In this document: positions 50,724 to 63,563 of the stretch, in pieces | How positions within the stretch are numbered: the first letter of the stretch is position 1 | Layout of the letters: each line of letters begins with the position of its first letter | Origin: Varroa destructor | Taxonomy: Eukaryota > Arthropoda > Arachnida > Mesostigmata > Varroidae | DNA length: 64,000 bases | Direction: 5' to 3' | NCBI RefSeq assembly: GCF_002443255.2 | Contig: NW_019211455.1 | Location: 31,895,778-31,959,777 of the forward strand | The notes under the pieces: model-generated | Databases searched by the model: none | Told to the model about the DNA's origin: nothing | The model's input: the letters and a program-made list of their open reading frames with translations, nothing else | Program-made: the position numbers and the translations under genes

Positions 50724-51637
50724 ACATTGCGTCATACGTCTCAATAATTGCCAATAGCCGTTTAAAAATACTCCTATCATTATAAAACAGGAAGAGGCAA
50801 GCTGAACCGTACACAGTTCAAGCGTGGATTATACTACAATATGTATATATGCAGGTGTTCCGTGCGGAGCCCTGATCATCGGGTAGTCTAAAGTTACTTA
50901 CGCAACTAAGAGTCCCACACTGATACACATATTTCAAATTCAATCCTACTAAACATGGGGTCGTCACAATTAGCTTATTAATTCACTTCAGTCGGCCGAC
51001 AATTTTGTGCTATATTATAATAAATCGATTCAGTGGCCTAATTTTCTAAGGAGTTTATGTTCGAAGTGGATACATGTTCAAGGAGAGCTGAGGTCAGCCT
51101 TGCAAGTCTCTCTGAGGTCGGTACCATTGCGTAATCCTTCCATTTATCGTAATGTTAGATGAAATGTCTTATTACCTAAAAAAAACTGGCTAATGATCTA
51201 CTCTTTAGTAGTACATTTTGCTAGCATAATTTATCAAAAAGCACACAAACGTTCTTTCGTGCCGACATGTACTCACGACATACGTAACCCAACGTAGAAC
51301 CAACCAATCACTAATGATGGACATCATAGTCAATTGATAGGAAGCTGAGTAAATCTTTTTGTGAAATGAATAGTACTAATGAGTATAAAACTATGATGAA
51401 GAGAAAAGCAAATGAGGTATTCTGCACAAGCGCGCCCCCATTGAATAGTGAGATAAATAACATCAATGCATCAGCCTCTTAGGAGACAGTTCATCAGCCT
51501 GTTTTTCAACCCCAGCAACAAATGCTTCGACATTTTGCAGTTTGTGGTATTCTAAGGCTCAAAATATATGAAAGTATCATCCCGTTCCACCTTGGGTCGC
51601 TTCTGTATCGTCAGCCAAATTTCTCAAGAATTTGTAG

Positions 51638-51843
51638 ATTGGCTCAAACGACGTCAGCGATTGTGACAGATGCCATAGACTTTATGAAGTATGTTGCCCT
51701 ATAAATGAAGCAGGACGCGTTCGTTCGGCTCCTGAGTCGTCTCTACGAAGTCACTCGGAAAGCAGCAGTGATGCGGTTTGCTCCCAGGAAATCTGCACAT
51801 CTGCTTGTCATCATTTTCGCCACGTCTGCGACCATTATTGGAG
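51638..51843 (+). CDS. Possible Cys/His-rich internal exon, family not recognised
   Basis: A plus-strand frame starts right after ..aatttgtag and 68 codons later reaches a strong donor, GAG|GTAATT, in phase 2. The product is Cys/His- and Ser-rich: CDRCHRLYEVCCPINEAGR, then SLRSHSESSSDAVCSQEIC, then TSACHHFRHVCDHYW. Pairs of CxxC-type cysteines suggest a zinc-binding protein, but I do not recognise a domain. There is no ATG, so it would be an internal exon. Confidence 0.3.
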
Positions 51844-52627
51844 GTAATTATGACACGTTATAACACGATAGTTATGACAGTCTATTGTAGCATAGAAATA
51901 ATTTCTAGTTATTTAACGACAGCGCTAAGCTGGTCGTCAAATGAAATAGGTAAACAGGTACATTGGTTGGATGGCACTACCCTTGCTAATTCATTTATCG
52001 ATAGTAAATTTTTTATTATGCTTTTGTGCGTTTTATTAAAGATCAATTAAAGACAGAATTATCTTGGACACATGATAGATTCCCAACGTTTCGTAGAGAT
52101 TTTTCGTGGTCCAAATCGATACGTAAGTACTTTGCGAACTCGTTGGTGTTTTTGGGTTCGAACGAAACGCTCGTTACAAGATATCCTTTATTCTCGCTAA
52201 GTAGTTGTCATCAGTTAAAGCCGTCACTGCTTCGAGCCCGATAGGAAGTTGTTATTATAGATGACAAAAAAAGTCCATCCGTGATAGACCTTTGTATGCG
52301 TATAGTAAAACTTACGAAAAGAAAAACTAGTAGCAATTCATGTTGACAGAAACTAACGTATTGAATTGTTGTAATTGCAATTTTAAAATTTTTTTTTTCT
52401 GTAATTTCAAATAGGGATGCCTCGTTTTGAAAATTTGTTCTATCCCAACTTATTTTCAGAAACCAAGTGTGATATTATAGTTATGAATCTTACATATGTA
52501 AAAGTGCAACACGATCATATAAGTTAACAGTTATGCATCAAAAACCACTGCTCCAGAATAACCGAATGTTGGCACTAGATAATTTTATTATTTAGTTAGC
52601 AATTGACTCATTAAATTTGAGACCTAA

Positions 52628-52987
52628 ATGAATTATTTAGCTCACGGAAACAAGTTAACACTATCTTCAGGAAGTGATTGCACTGAGGTGGCGACCAAAT
52701 GGGAAAGTCTATCATCCTCACAAGAAGATGGTCTGGCCTCCCTGGATGAACCCCAAACGCTTGGAGCTCTGCCGATCATACCATTTAGTTCAGACAATCG
52801 TGAACGCGATCCAAAGCTTTTGTTGCGTTATGGCTTCCTACAGCACGTACCCGCAGTGAGTTCTGTCCATGGGAGGACTGCTCGCTTTCAAATCGTCGCT
52901 TCTTTGCCCTTATCTACCAGTAGTAAGCTGTTTCTCAAACGTGTCAAAAGGATCAGTATAGACTCCTCGCCACCGGCACCGGTGTAG
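52628..52987 (+). CDS. Coding-like segment, unassigned
   Basis: A 119-codon plus-strand frame starts with ATG at 52,628 and includes KWESLSSSQEDGLASLDEPQ, DPKLLLRYGFLQHVPAVSS and KRVKRISIDSSPPAPV. Within it an acceptor (actatcttcag) ends at 52,670 and a very good donor, CCGCA|GTGAGT, follows 52,855. A 185-base exon is therefore possible. A second plus-strand frame (IALRWRPNGKVYHPHKKMVW) and a minus-strand frame are also largely open here. GC content is higher than in the flanks. No family recognised. Confidence 0.3.
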   Translation: MNYLAHGNKLTLSSGSDCTEVATKWESLSSSQEDGLASLDEPQTLGALPIIPFSSDNRERDPKLLLRYGFLQHVPAVSSVHGRTARFQIVASLPLSTSSKLFLKRVKRISIDSSPPAPV

Positions 52988-55900
52988 CTTGAGGACCACG
53001 ATTCTTCCTGTGCAGCCATGTTCCCAATGCTAAGCCTGCTCATAAGAAACTCACATATAATTTTTGATTGAAGTAAGTGCGGTGAAGATAGGACGCGCCC
53101 TTGCAATGCTGTGTTAGACATCTCGCGGCGCGTACCTCACAAGATATAATTCTATATATAAATGCGTTATCATGCTTTCTACAAGCTACAAGCATAGATA
53201 TCGTAAACACATCCGAATTACTAAAAAATAATGACATAATAGCCAAGACGATTTGAATTGGCTTAATCCCCATAACGCGCTTTATGCCAAAAATATTGTG
53301 CAAATCTATACCAAGGGCAGCTATATCACTTAACAATTAACCAGTCCAAGATTAACGGAGACGCGATCCCGAAGAACTTTATTGACTATACCATTTACAA
53401 ATGCTTTATTTAACGCAATTCTTAGCCTCTTCGCCTGCCTGAATTTACCGCCTTAGTCCTAATGACATAGTTCACTGCATGAAAACCTAATTCGGAGAAG
53501 AACTTGAAGAGCGCTGCTGACTGATCCGCGTGATAGGTCATCTTCGCTATGATCTGCTCCGACAAAACTAATCATTCCAATAACGTATTCCATTCCGATG
53601 CGATGAGCACGCTTCTCAAGCCACTATATGTATATTGTATTGATGTGACTATACATTATTAATTATCATAAACACTTTATCTTTTACTTAAACAATTCTG
53701 CCTGTGTCTCACTTTGTGAACTTTAGTCAGTGTCCTTGTATGTGTACCCACCTATTTGATGCGGAAAGCCTTTCGATGCTTACGACAGCTGAAAACGGAA
53801 AGATTTTTGCACAACCCTGAGTTGGTCTGGGCTGTAATTAGCTATTACGGATTAGTAAGGAACTATACTTTTGTCAAACTAATAGCCATTGTAGGAACAA
53901 ACATTTCAAACTATTTTTTTTTTGTTTCGACGCTAAAACAAAGTCATATACAGATATATATCGATATATGTAAAAGGTGTCTCTTTATTTAATTTTAATT
54001 ATTTTTTTCATGTTTCTTTATTTTATGGATTCGCTACTTCTCAATCTACTGGAAATATCAACGAAATACGAGCCACACACATTCAAATCAGCTCCAGAGC
54101 ATCCGTTGAAAAGTTTTTAGCATTCGTTTTTATATGTACACAAATGTGACATCAAGTAATTTTATTTTCATTTAAAATGAATCCAACGATGCTTTGGAAC
54201 TACATTTGAGAAATCCTAATTCACCTTACTTATCATCTAAAACTTGTTCATTTGTAAATCCTATGCTCGCTAACGGAGATTACCAATAAAAAAAAACGGA
54301 CCTACTCACGAGTATTGTTTTCTCACAAATACCTGAATGAAGTTAGGATAATATGATGATAATATAACGACGATTTGCATCGCAGAATATTATTACGCGT
54401 TTAGTTCAAAAATCCGTGGTATAACATCCTTCTTGGTAGAATCACCGCTGAGACAAGTATATCTTACCTATAAATATTGAAGCCGCATGAATTGTTGAGA
54501 TCCTATTTTTTTTTTATAGAATCTAGTTACAACAAATAGCTTTGTTTTTAATTTACGAATATATCTATTTTGGCAAACACATTCGAAAGCCACCTTAAAC
54601 GTACTCAGAAAAAAAAATTAAAGCTTGTCTGTATAATGAAACTATTATTAATGCATTTATTAGTTCTATTTCAAGTTGGCGACTGGATTTCAAAATACAA
54701 CTTCTACTTATTTTTGTAATGGTTAACAATTATTTTCGCTATTTAGTAATTACTTGTAGCCCTTGTCCCGAAGTCTAGCAGCATATGGCATATGGAAATT
54801 GTAATGAGATCTGCGTAGAAAGAAAACTTCAGTCTGAATTATGACTGCAAGCATGTGCATAAAAAGGAAGAGTTTCACATACTCACTTCCAGGGTCAAAA
54901 CACTGAAATACACATAAAATATATTAAATTTCTTTAAAAGCCAGAGCTAGTCGCAATGCACATCTGTTTGGCCACTGACTTCACCCGTTGGTGGCGCCTC
55001 AGACCGAACATGAAGAATAGCCTGAAATATGATTAAGTATCGTAGCATTGTCCCTAGTTAAGGAATATTCATTTTCAGTGGTGCCATTCTTTTTCCATGT
55101 ATCGCTTGGGTCCTTTCTTAACGATACTGAATGTATCGTAAAGATTGACTTTGGTTAAGCTTTAAGTAATTTCATCTCTTAGTAAACTTAAAAACTCATC
55201 CCGATTATAGCATTCATAACATACCGTTTAATCCTATAACCCTAATGTATAATAGTTTTAGAATTCGTAGCTTTTGTACGACTGCCGTAGTGTTTATCGT
55301 CCACTGGCACTCATGTCAGATCAGAGTTGAGACCGTTGAAGACTTCTTCGTGAAAATTCCAAATTTTAGCTTAAAAACCAGAGATGGCCTTATTTCTCTA
55401 TTGGTCGACTGTCGTTAATCAAAACAACATTATTATTATTATAGTGACAAGCGTCACATAGTAACACAGTGCAACCTATATTAGTATAGCTCACTTATAT
55501 ATAAGAGGTCTTTGTACCTTAAATGTATCTATTTTTCGGTATCAAGCCCATAACAGGGTCTTATAACTCATAAAAATGTGTAAGCTAAATAGTAACTATC
55601 TAAGGTGCATGCTATACGTTAAGCCATGAATTAAGATCTGCATTTGTGAGTCTCCCCGATTTTGGAGCGGAGTTTCTCTCATAATCCAGTCGACAAGGCC
55701 AGCAATCGTATAGCGATTGTTTATTATTGAGGTTAACAAATCTCGATAATCTCCGTGAACTTAGAAACTTTTAATAGGCTTCAATCAAAACGCTGATATT
55801 TATTCCCATATTTAGTTAGACCATTATTATTACCGCTATTCGTAGTTGGAGAAATGATGCTATATATTCCGCAAGAAGGGCATTAGCTGATTAGGAAACT

Positions 55901-58666
55901 ACGTGCGCTGCCGATTCTGTTTTACTGATAAAGCTGTTTTGGTCAAGTGACATGCGATTGGTAACAAGAACAATGTGAATGCAAACAAAGAGGTAGATTA
56001 AATGATGTTTTTCATTGTCAAAAATATTCTCAGTTCCCGATAAACCAGTCCTGTACCCAAATTCATTGGAAGCTTGCTTAATTTAGTGGCTATGATGGCA
56101 AACATCTGAGTTACATCAGTGTAAATAAATCTATCAATGATATGTCCTACTAAACATTCTAAGGACTTCCGTTTCCACAGTTCACATTCATACTTAATAA
56201 TGAATGCTTCAAACTTCTGTGAAGTCCTAGAGTTACGATGTCACGACGCTCAATTTAGAAATACATGTATTTATCTTTTTTGCAATAACTGCAGAGCGTC
56301 GATAGCGTAGAGATTAGCCATCGCTGTTGCTTGCCTTATTAGAAGTAATCTGTTGACCGATTTCATTCTCATACATTATGAGAACTAAAAACGTTTTAGC
56401 TAAAAATCGGTCTCTACGCCATGTTTAACGGGAGCAAACTCCACCTCTAGTGTGCGGTATTTTGTATTTCGATAATTTACAGTGCGCTTTCAATGAAAAT
56501 ACATGACCAACTTCTATTTGTTTAGACATGTAGATTAGAACATCCGTGGCGTGCTCGTTTTGTAGAGACATCGTTCCGATACGGTCACTTTTTCGGACAC
56601 GCAATACGGACGCGCATGAACAAGGGAACGTGCTGGAGCAGGTCGAAGTCAGGACCTAGTAAAGAATAAACAGTTCGCAGATAATGGATCCGGACTAAAA
56701 TGGCTTTGAAACTCGGCCGCAGAAGAAGAGTTCGGATTGCCAGAGTGATAGGATAGGTTTTAATTTTCTGCCAGTATTTGGAGAGTACGGGCTGATATTG
56801 CACTAGCCTCTAGAAACGAAAACAACAATGTTCGAATTGAACAAAAAATGATAACACTTACCGTGTGGAGTTCTTTCATAAGGCGGCATTTTTATATAAG
56901 CCCCAGGAGACGTCACCAGTTCTCATTGTTTTTATGGTGCAACATGAAATGGCGCGAAAATTTGAAACTGAGGTCGCGAGAAGTATTCATTATGCGTTCT
57001 TTCTACTTATTCTAAGCTCTACATTACGGCAAGAGTAAAGCGGCCAGTACCTGATGCGTCTCCACCCATCATGCGGTGATAGGATAACAGGTTTCTGTCA
57101 CGCCAATGGCCATGGCTTTCAATACACCTTCCAACTAAGCTTCATCTGTATGATGGACCAAAACTTTTCGTGTAACGTTGAAGCGATCAAATATTACGAA
57201 CAAAAAGCAAACTCGCACGAGTACTTTCCAGATAACTATGACGCTATTAGATCTTTTGCATGATAATTTCTATTATGACCAAGCATTGTTTCAAGTAGCG
57301 AAGAGAACGAAAAAAAAAAAAAACTATCTTTTGAAGTTTACAAAAAGCTTGGAATGGACATCAAATAGTGATAGGTTTCAGCTCCAGCAAAAACAAATTA
57401 CCTCTTTAGGTGCCAATTGTGAGAGTCTGCATTTTTTTTTTCATTAAAAAAAAGTATTTTTTTCAAATATTGCAGTTTTACCTGCAAAGGAGTGATATAC
57501 AGCTTTTTCACTGCTGCTGTTCCATTTCCTTAATTTAAGAGATGGCGACTTTATTTGTTCGCACATACTATGTCGAGCAATATGATTAATGGTCTATTTC
57601 AATACGCTATGATAATTCAATTTTACTACTACAGTATCTCGAAAAATGATCATCCGATTCAAATTACCTTTCTGCGTTTTGAAATGTTGGTAATAATGTT
57701 ATTCATACGATGATCGTCGGACACTTATCATCATGGCGTCCTGCCCATAACAACAACAAATGACAGTATAGTAATCTGCAGGTAAATTCGTGTCTTATTA
57801 GAGGTACCTCTTGTCCTTATTTAGTCGGAGTGTAATGGTCTCCATAAGCCATGGACTAATTACACAACCGATTTACTTAACGTATGTAAACAAAGTAACC
57901 AATGCATGTTGGAAAAGAAACCTGCTACTGCACAGTAATCATCAAAATCATCCGGATGTTTACGGCATGATGGAGGCTTTGTGTACTGCTATGTAGAGTT
58001 ACAGCAAGCGGCGTAAACATCACCGGACTCAAAGGGTCGTTCCTAATGAAGCTTGTTGTCTGCTATATGCCAGGGTGCTATACCAGCGACTAGTTCCATC
58101 TGATTAGCTGTGTACATAGTAGCCATAATAGCCTAGTGGGCATTGAATATATTCGACGCTGATTAGATTGGATCAACTGTATGTTTAAAGAATACTATTT
58201 TCATAAAGGTTTCTCAAACGCCTTAGAAGTAGGCTTACCGCCTTCGAACCTTTCTAGGATAGCCTGTTCCACCGCTTTGCCTTTTTGGTCACGTAGCTTG
58301 AGTTTGAGGCAGAAGTTAAACCTACTTCAACGGCTTTATAGGTTTTTCCATAGGGATTGACGCGTCACACTAGGTCACGCGAATCTGTTAACTCTCTCCT
58401 CTGTAAATGTGTTTTTAACTATTAGCTTTCTACCTGTATAGAGATGCGTATACTTCTTTGCCTGTCTTTCAATTTTATGCTGTATAACTACCTAGAGGAT
58501 GTCTTCGCTCTGATCACCACTAGTTTACTAACGGCTCCAAACGCCCACAGTGAAAACTGCGCGAATGCTGCAACGTTTTGCAGTTTCACTATTTCTTCTA
58601 TAGGGCTTCTATAGCTTGCCTCATAATGTTGCAGTGAGTATCTCGAATATTTGTTTCGTTGCTTAC
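52988..58666. other. Unassigned DNA
   Basis: AT-rich, with open frames at 53,040-53,336 (minus), 53,756-53,992, 56,585-56,803 (minus) and 57,054-57,447 that match nothing known. A frame at 57,811 has SVMVSISHGLITQPIYL, faintly like a Tc1 catalytic segment, not enough to call. Confidence 0.5.
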
Positions 58667-58811
58667 TAGCTTAAGAGTTGACTCGTTTGATCTGTTAACT
58701 GTCCGCAGTAGCAGTAGTGGCAACCGACTCCTGCGAAACCGTACGATATCCTCCTTGTCCCAGAGAGCTCCACGAATACTTGTTAATTTGTCGTGAAGTT
58801 CCGTCAAAGGC
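58667..58811 (-). CDS. Possible internal exon, unassigned
   Basis: Minus strand: acceptor gagtgtttatag, then 145 bases, then a strong donor CTTAAGCTA|GTAAGC. One frame is open across it, reading PLTELHDKLTSIRGALWDKE then DIVRFRRSRLPLLLLRTVNR and SNESTLKL. The frame enters in phase 2 and leaves in phase 0. The surrounding DNA is richer in GC than average. No family or partner exon recognised. Confidence 0.3.
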
Positions 58812-60094
58812 CTATAAACACTCAACGGTGATTATATCGAGTATTTTTTATACATCATGCTGATCGGCCTCCTACTATCTTTTGCTAATAATAACATAAC
58901 ACACCTTAAGGTTACTAAACCCATCAAATAGACTTGGGGATGCCAAAATCTCACACAGAAATGTGTACGCGTGTAGGTATGTATACCCAAGTAAGGCGCT
59001 CAAGGATGCTATTGCAAGTTATCATACGCCAACAGGGGCCATCTAACGAGCGAAGTGCCGCATCGCCTGAATTAAGATACTCTGGCAGATTGAGGGCTAC
59101 AAACCTGCATTTTGAAGCCGCGATGACTAGCGTAATTTCTCACCACCAAAATTGTGCAGAGTCCACATACTTCGATATTTTTTGTTCTTTATATACCAAC
59201 GGTATTTTCAATCAGAGATACTATTCATCTATAAATGATGAATTGGCGAAAAACTACGCAACTAACATTATACATGATGTCCAATTGCATTGAGTTTGAA
59301 ATACAGCTCATTGTCTATTCCATTGAGCTTTACAATATTATAAAGCTATGGCAAACAACAGCATAAGATCCTATAGATATTACTGTACAGGATTACATCG
59401 TATTGCTCATGTACCGATATTCCGACCACGTGAGTTAGTAAAAAAAAGCTTCAGGTACAAAAAAGGAATGCAAAAAACATCAGCAGCATGCTACATTCTG
59501 GAGAACAGATGTTTAGGCCAGGTGTGTTCTGTGCGCCTTCTACTGTACTCGTCGTGATATAACAAGTAAATCGTAGGACAAGCGATTATTTTGTTGTTGG
59601 TAAGCTATATTCGCGGGGTCTTGCACGCTGATGAGGGTTGTGTCGTTATGTGCGAATGATTTACGGTGCATAAGGGTGCCGCTACCGCTGCATAGCGGCA
59701 GGATTCTACTGATCGACGGGTCCAACAAATCATTTGGAACGGTGACATAAGTGTATTTGAGAAGCGCTATAATGTTTTACAATGGTTTCTAATCCATGAG
59801 CGTTGCCCTATCTCTGTTGGCTTTCCTAACATATCGTTAGATTACGCCTAAAACCGATTATTTGTTGGGAACTGTGCGCTATTGAAAAGAGGCGGCGCGT
59901 TCTACTGCGGACGCATGAATTAAAATTACGACTACCTACGTTGTAGGATTGCTCACTTGTTTAAGAATTGGTGTCTTTTGAAATATCGGATAATAATGTT
60001 GCGTTTAATTTCATTCCGCTACGCACTATTCCATCTTAATGTTTTTTTTTTTTTTTAGATTCGATACTACTGTAAGACATCGTTACATACGACA
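58812..60094. other. Unassigned DNA
   Basis: A 119-codon frame at 58,934-59,293 has no recognisable domain. Nothing else seen. Confidence 0.5.
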
Positions 60095-60183
60095 GGTTCT
60101 ATGATGAGGCTGTCAAATGTCCGGGTTCGAACCTACACTATAACGTGTCCCTAAGTGTTAGACATAAGCACTAAGCTAGTACC
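60095..60183 (-). repeat. tRNA-like SINE, copy 5 (head)
   Basis: On the minus strand it reads GGTACTAGCTTAGTGCTTA, then CTTAGGGACACGTTATAG, then TAGGTTCGAACCCGGACAT and TGACAGCCTCATCATAG. The box-B-like GGTTCGAACC is perfect here. The tail seen in copies 1-3 is not recognisable. Confidence 0.6.
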
Positions 60184-61054
60184 AAGACAGTTCCATGTTG
60201 CCTAACACAACCATTGTCGTTCGAAACGTGATAGTGCAATGGATCCCTGATTAAAAAGGTAGCGTCCTTACATTACGTAGTAGTGATGTTTGTCTTTTAT
60301 TTACGTTTGTATTTCCAATCTTCTCAATGAAACACCTTTAGTTGTGCTGTAAATCTAACCACTTTAGAATGTGTACCACCAGCGCTATAGCAAATCACTT
60401 TAACTAAATGTGCCGTAAATCTGAGCAAGACCACCAATACTAGACGACATACCAACCGCCTATCTAAATTATTATTTTTCTAAACATGAAAATATATAGT
60501 ACTCAAAAAACAATTGTAGCCAAACATTTAAATTACGTATTAATATTACACATTTTAATACATATGAAGAGTAAATCTATAAGAGGGTCAAACACGCCTT
60601 CGGAGAGGATTTTCGAAGGCAAGCTTGCCAACAAATGATCGTTTGAAAAAAGCTGTGTTGGTCGTGCGGGACACACAAAGACTTCCAGCTGGTATTACTA
60701 CTGGATAAGTACTACTTTCAAAGTATCACTGTAGGGCCTTCCCAGCTTTTTTAATTTAAATTTCTTTCTTACTTGTTATACAATTAGTGAATACCTTCGA
60801 ATATAGAATGACCACTTCGCTTGGTTAATAGTTATTTTTACCACTCAGAGGTATTAAGCTAAACGTGAGCCACAGAGCTCCGATTTCGCACGAATCTTCT
60901 CCTAACATTCGTTTGTGTAAGGCCAAATATTAAATAGTCCTTTGTCTCTTATAATATGAACAATTTTTTTTGAGATTTTTATCTAGCTATTTACTATGCA
61001 TAAGCGATAGGTATTAGACCGCGTATTAATAACGGACAAGAATGGACGCGTTAA

Positions 61055-61086
61055 ATGAATGAATGAATGAATGAATGAATGAATCG
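61055..61086. repeat. (GAAT)n microsatellite
   Basis: About eight GAAT units in a region with no recognised gene. Confidence 0.95.
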
Positions 61087-61545
61087 AGTGAAACGCAAAA
61101 TAAGTCATCTAAAATCTTTCTGAATTGTTCCGCCCTTGCTGTACAAGCAGTAGTTACATTTGTACATTTCAACATTATAATTTGCAATACTTTAATAATA
61201 ACACAATACTTGTTTAACCATACCTAGTAAATCGGCTGGTGTCCCATAATAGCCTCGTCGTCTATTTGTTTACATAAGTAACACCATCGTCAATTTGCAG
61301 TCACAGATCTCGGACAATGCACATTCCCGTACGCTTCGTGAATAAAAGTACTCCAACAGAAACGACTCCAATTTAGTAATCGAAAAGTATCGTCGTCAGA
61401 GATATAGCACCACTCTCCATTAAAATGGAGAGCTGAAACATGTAATAATGTCATTCTTGCATCATTGCATTATCACGCGATAAATTGCCCGAGATTGATG
61501 ACAGCGCGATGTTCTTCTTCACGAAAAGGCTAATTCTTTTTACAA

Positions 61546-61923
61546 TTGACTTTCTACCAAGGGCAGATATACCTGTTGTACCGACGGTTGCTTGATAAGC
61601 ATGGTGAGCGTCATATTTTCATAAAGTGTAGCACAGTGCCTGTATGTGCCTCTAATCCAGCCGATCGTAGTAGTAAAAAATTCGTGAAAAACACCGAATC
61701 CTGCGTGTCCGCTCATTTAGGGGAACTGTCAAGCAACTGTCAAAAGCACAAAATTCATACAATGGAGTCATACGCATCAACATTCAGCGACAATGTACGT
61801 CCTGTCATCGCATTCTTTTACCATTTCATAGAGCTCACAAAAAGAATTTCGTCCGTACGAGCATCGGTACTTTTGACTCGCAATTGCTCGCAAGTTTATA
61901 ACGTTCGACTTATTGTACAGTAG
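61546..61923 (+). other. Longest plus-strand open frame, no ATG, unassigned
   Basis: The frame is open for 125 codons but lacks an ATG near its start. A segment GQIYLLYRRLLDKHG lies between an acceptor-like tttctaccaag and a donor-like AAGCATG|GTGAGC. The rest has no recognisable domain. It lies 1.6 kb upstream of the HYI exon on the same strand; a 5' non-coding exon of HYI could lie in this stretch, but nothing shows it. Confidence 0.2.
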
Positions 61924-63563
61924 TAAAATGATTTGTAGTTTAAATCGTTTTTTTTTTTAATATCGAATTATTGCCAGCCGATTCGTGACACGAAATTATA
62001 ATTATCAGTATTATAAACATAATAAGGAAACAACTTCTATCTTAACAATGAATCTGCTTGTAGATATACTATGTTAAATTAATAGGTGAAAACAGAAAGA
62101 TATCTAGACAAGGGTATTTCAGCTTCGGTGACAATCGATTTGCAATCTCGTTGAGTATCAGCTAAAGAGACTGTAATGTAAGGGTACGTGCCATTGCAGT
62201 TGTGTAGGGACACGGTTCTGGTCGTGATATTTACAGAGTTTTTCGGTTGTGTTTTGCTTTCTCTATTTCTTTTAATTGTATTGCTGAGTTTTTTATGTTT
62301 ATTTGGCGCATGTTTTTCTATTAAAAGTGAGGCTATGCGGTAACAAATAGGGTAACCTAGTCAAACAAAATTTTGATGATAATTGTTTCGGTCCTTTGTC
62401 AGTCCATTATTCATTTTGACGGACGTGTTATCTAGTATAATAATACACCAATTTTGCCGTTCCGCCACACTGTGTCTAAAAGCATAAATGATGTTTATGC
62501 CCATTTGGCTTCTAAAAAACCAGAGAGACTTTTAAGCGTCCCTGTGTTTTGACGGTGCTTTTGAACACTTTCCTTCATGACGTATGTTTTCTTTTTCTGT
62601 TACCCAATTAACACAATCTAAGGCAGTTTTCGATTTTTTGTTTGTACTCGTTTTTCTATAGTTTTCAAGATGGTCAGTTCTATCCGCTACAAAGCGGCTA
62701 TTTTAGTCACTACGGGGATTCATTACAGGATTAACATGGTATTATTTAGTTCTCATAATTGCAATACATCTGACAAATAAGCACTGTTGCTACCGGCCTG
62801 CTTAGACAAGTTTTTTGTTAGAACGGAGGTATCGCTACAAGCCACCACAAGACGTTTGGCTATACCTGTGACAAATGACTTTAATGCGAATATTCTTACC
62901 CATAGTTACTCCTAGCTAGACAATGATAAGCACCGTTTTTGCTACAAATAATAGGAAAAGCCAGCGTTTTAATCGCCAGTTGGATCCACCCATAGAATTT
63001 TATCATATCGACAAATGGTAGAGCTGCGGAGACCCCCCTCCCAGTTGTTTCGCCAATGTCGCCTTGTCACTGCTCTCATTCGCGAATTTGTAGAGCTGTA
63101 ATGTGAATTACCTACTCGTGATATGGAAGCGTGTTCCGAAAGATCCTTTTTGCCTCCAAGATTGTAACTTATATACGGAACATCACTTGCTTGACAGGTA
63201 CTATACATTTCATATGAATACTTGGTCTGAGCTATAGTTTTCTTTAGATTACTATCTAACTTGGGTTAATGCCTAAAGCAGTGGAAGTGCAATTAGAAAG
63301 TCAATAGTTTTTTTTTGTGTCACCTTTTTAACCATAAAAAGAGCGTGCATTAAAAAAACAACCCGAAATATTAGAGAAATGAGTATAATACTTTCGCTTA
63401 AATGTTATCCATCACCTAGTTTTTGTCCCTTAACTGCTGATGTCTAATATTGAATGAAGCGATTCAGCCAACTTTTAATTTATAGCTGATTTCACAGTCA
63501 TTGTTATATTATCTATCTATCACTTGTGTTTGGTTAACCTGCTTTGTTGCTTTTAATTTCTAG

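Larger units (their letters stand above)
60184..63563. other. DNA upstream of the HYI exon
   Basis: Holds the GAAT microsatellite, the 125-codon frame at 61,546 and a short hairpin (CTCTCCATTAAAATGGAGAG near 61,410). The HYI promoter and 5' UTR exon should lie here or be read from an upstream exon, but no core promoter could be identified. Confidence 0.4.

Noticed and set aside
52674..52860. Tc1-type transposase from HPHKKMVW
   Set aside because: One loose motif without any neighbouring catalytic signature.
57811..57996. Tc1-like catalytic segment SVMVSISHG
   Set aside because: Pattern agreement is limited to a few hydrophobic positions, and no upstream or downstream motif was found.
60115..60140. 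GGTTCGAACC suggesting a tRNA gene
   Set aside because: No acceptor stem or correct A-to-B spacing could be built. The same block recurs in four other places with a shared non-tRNA tail, so it is a SINE.
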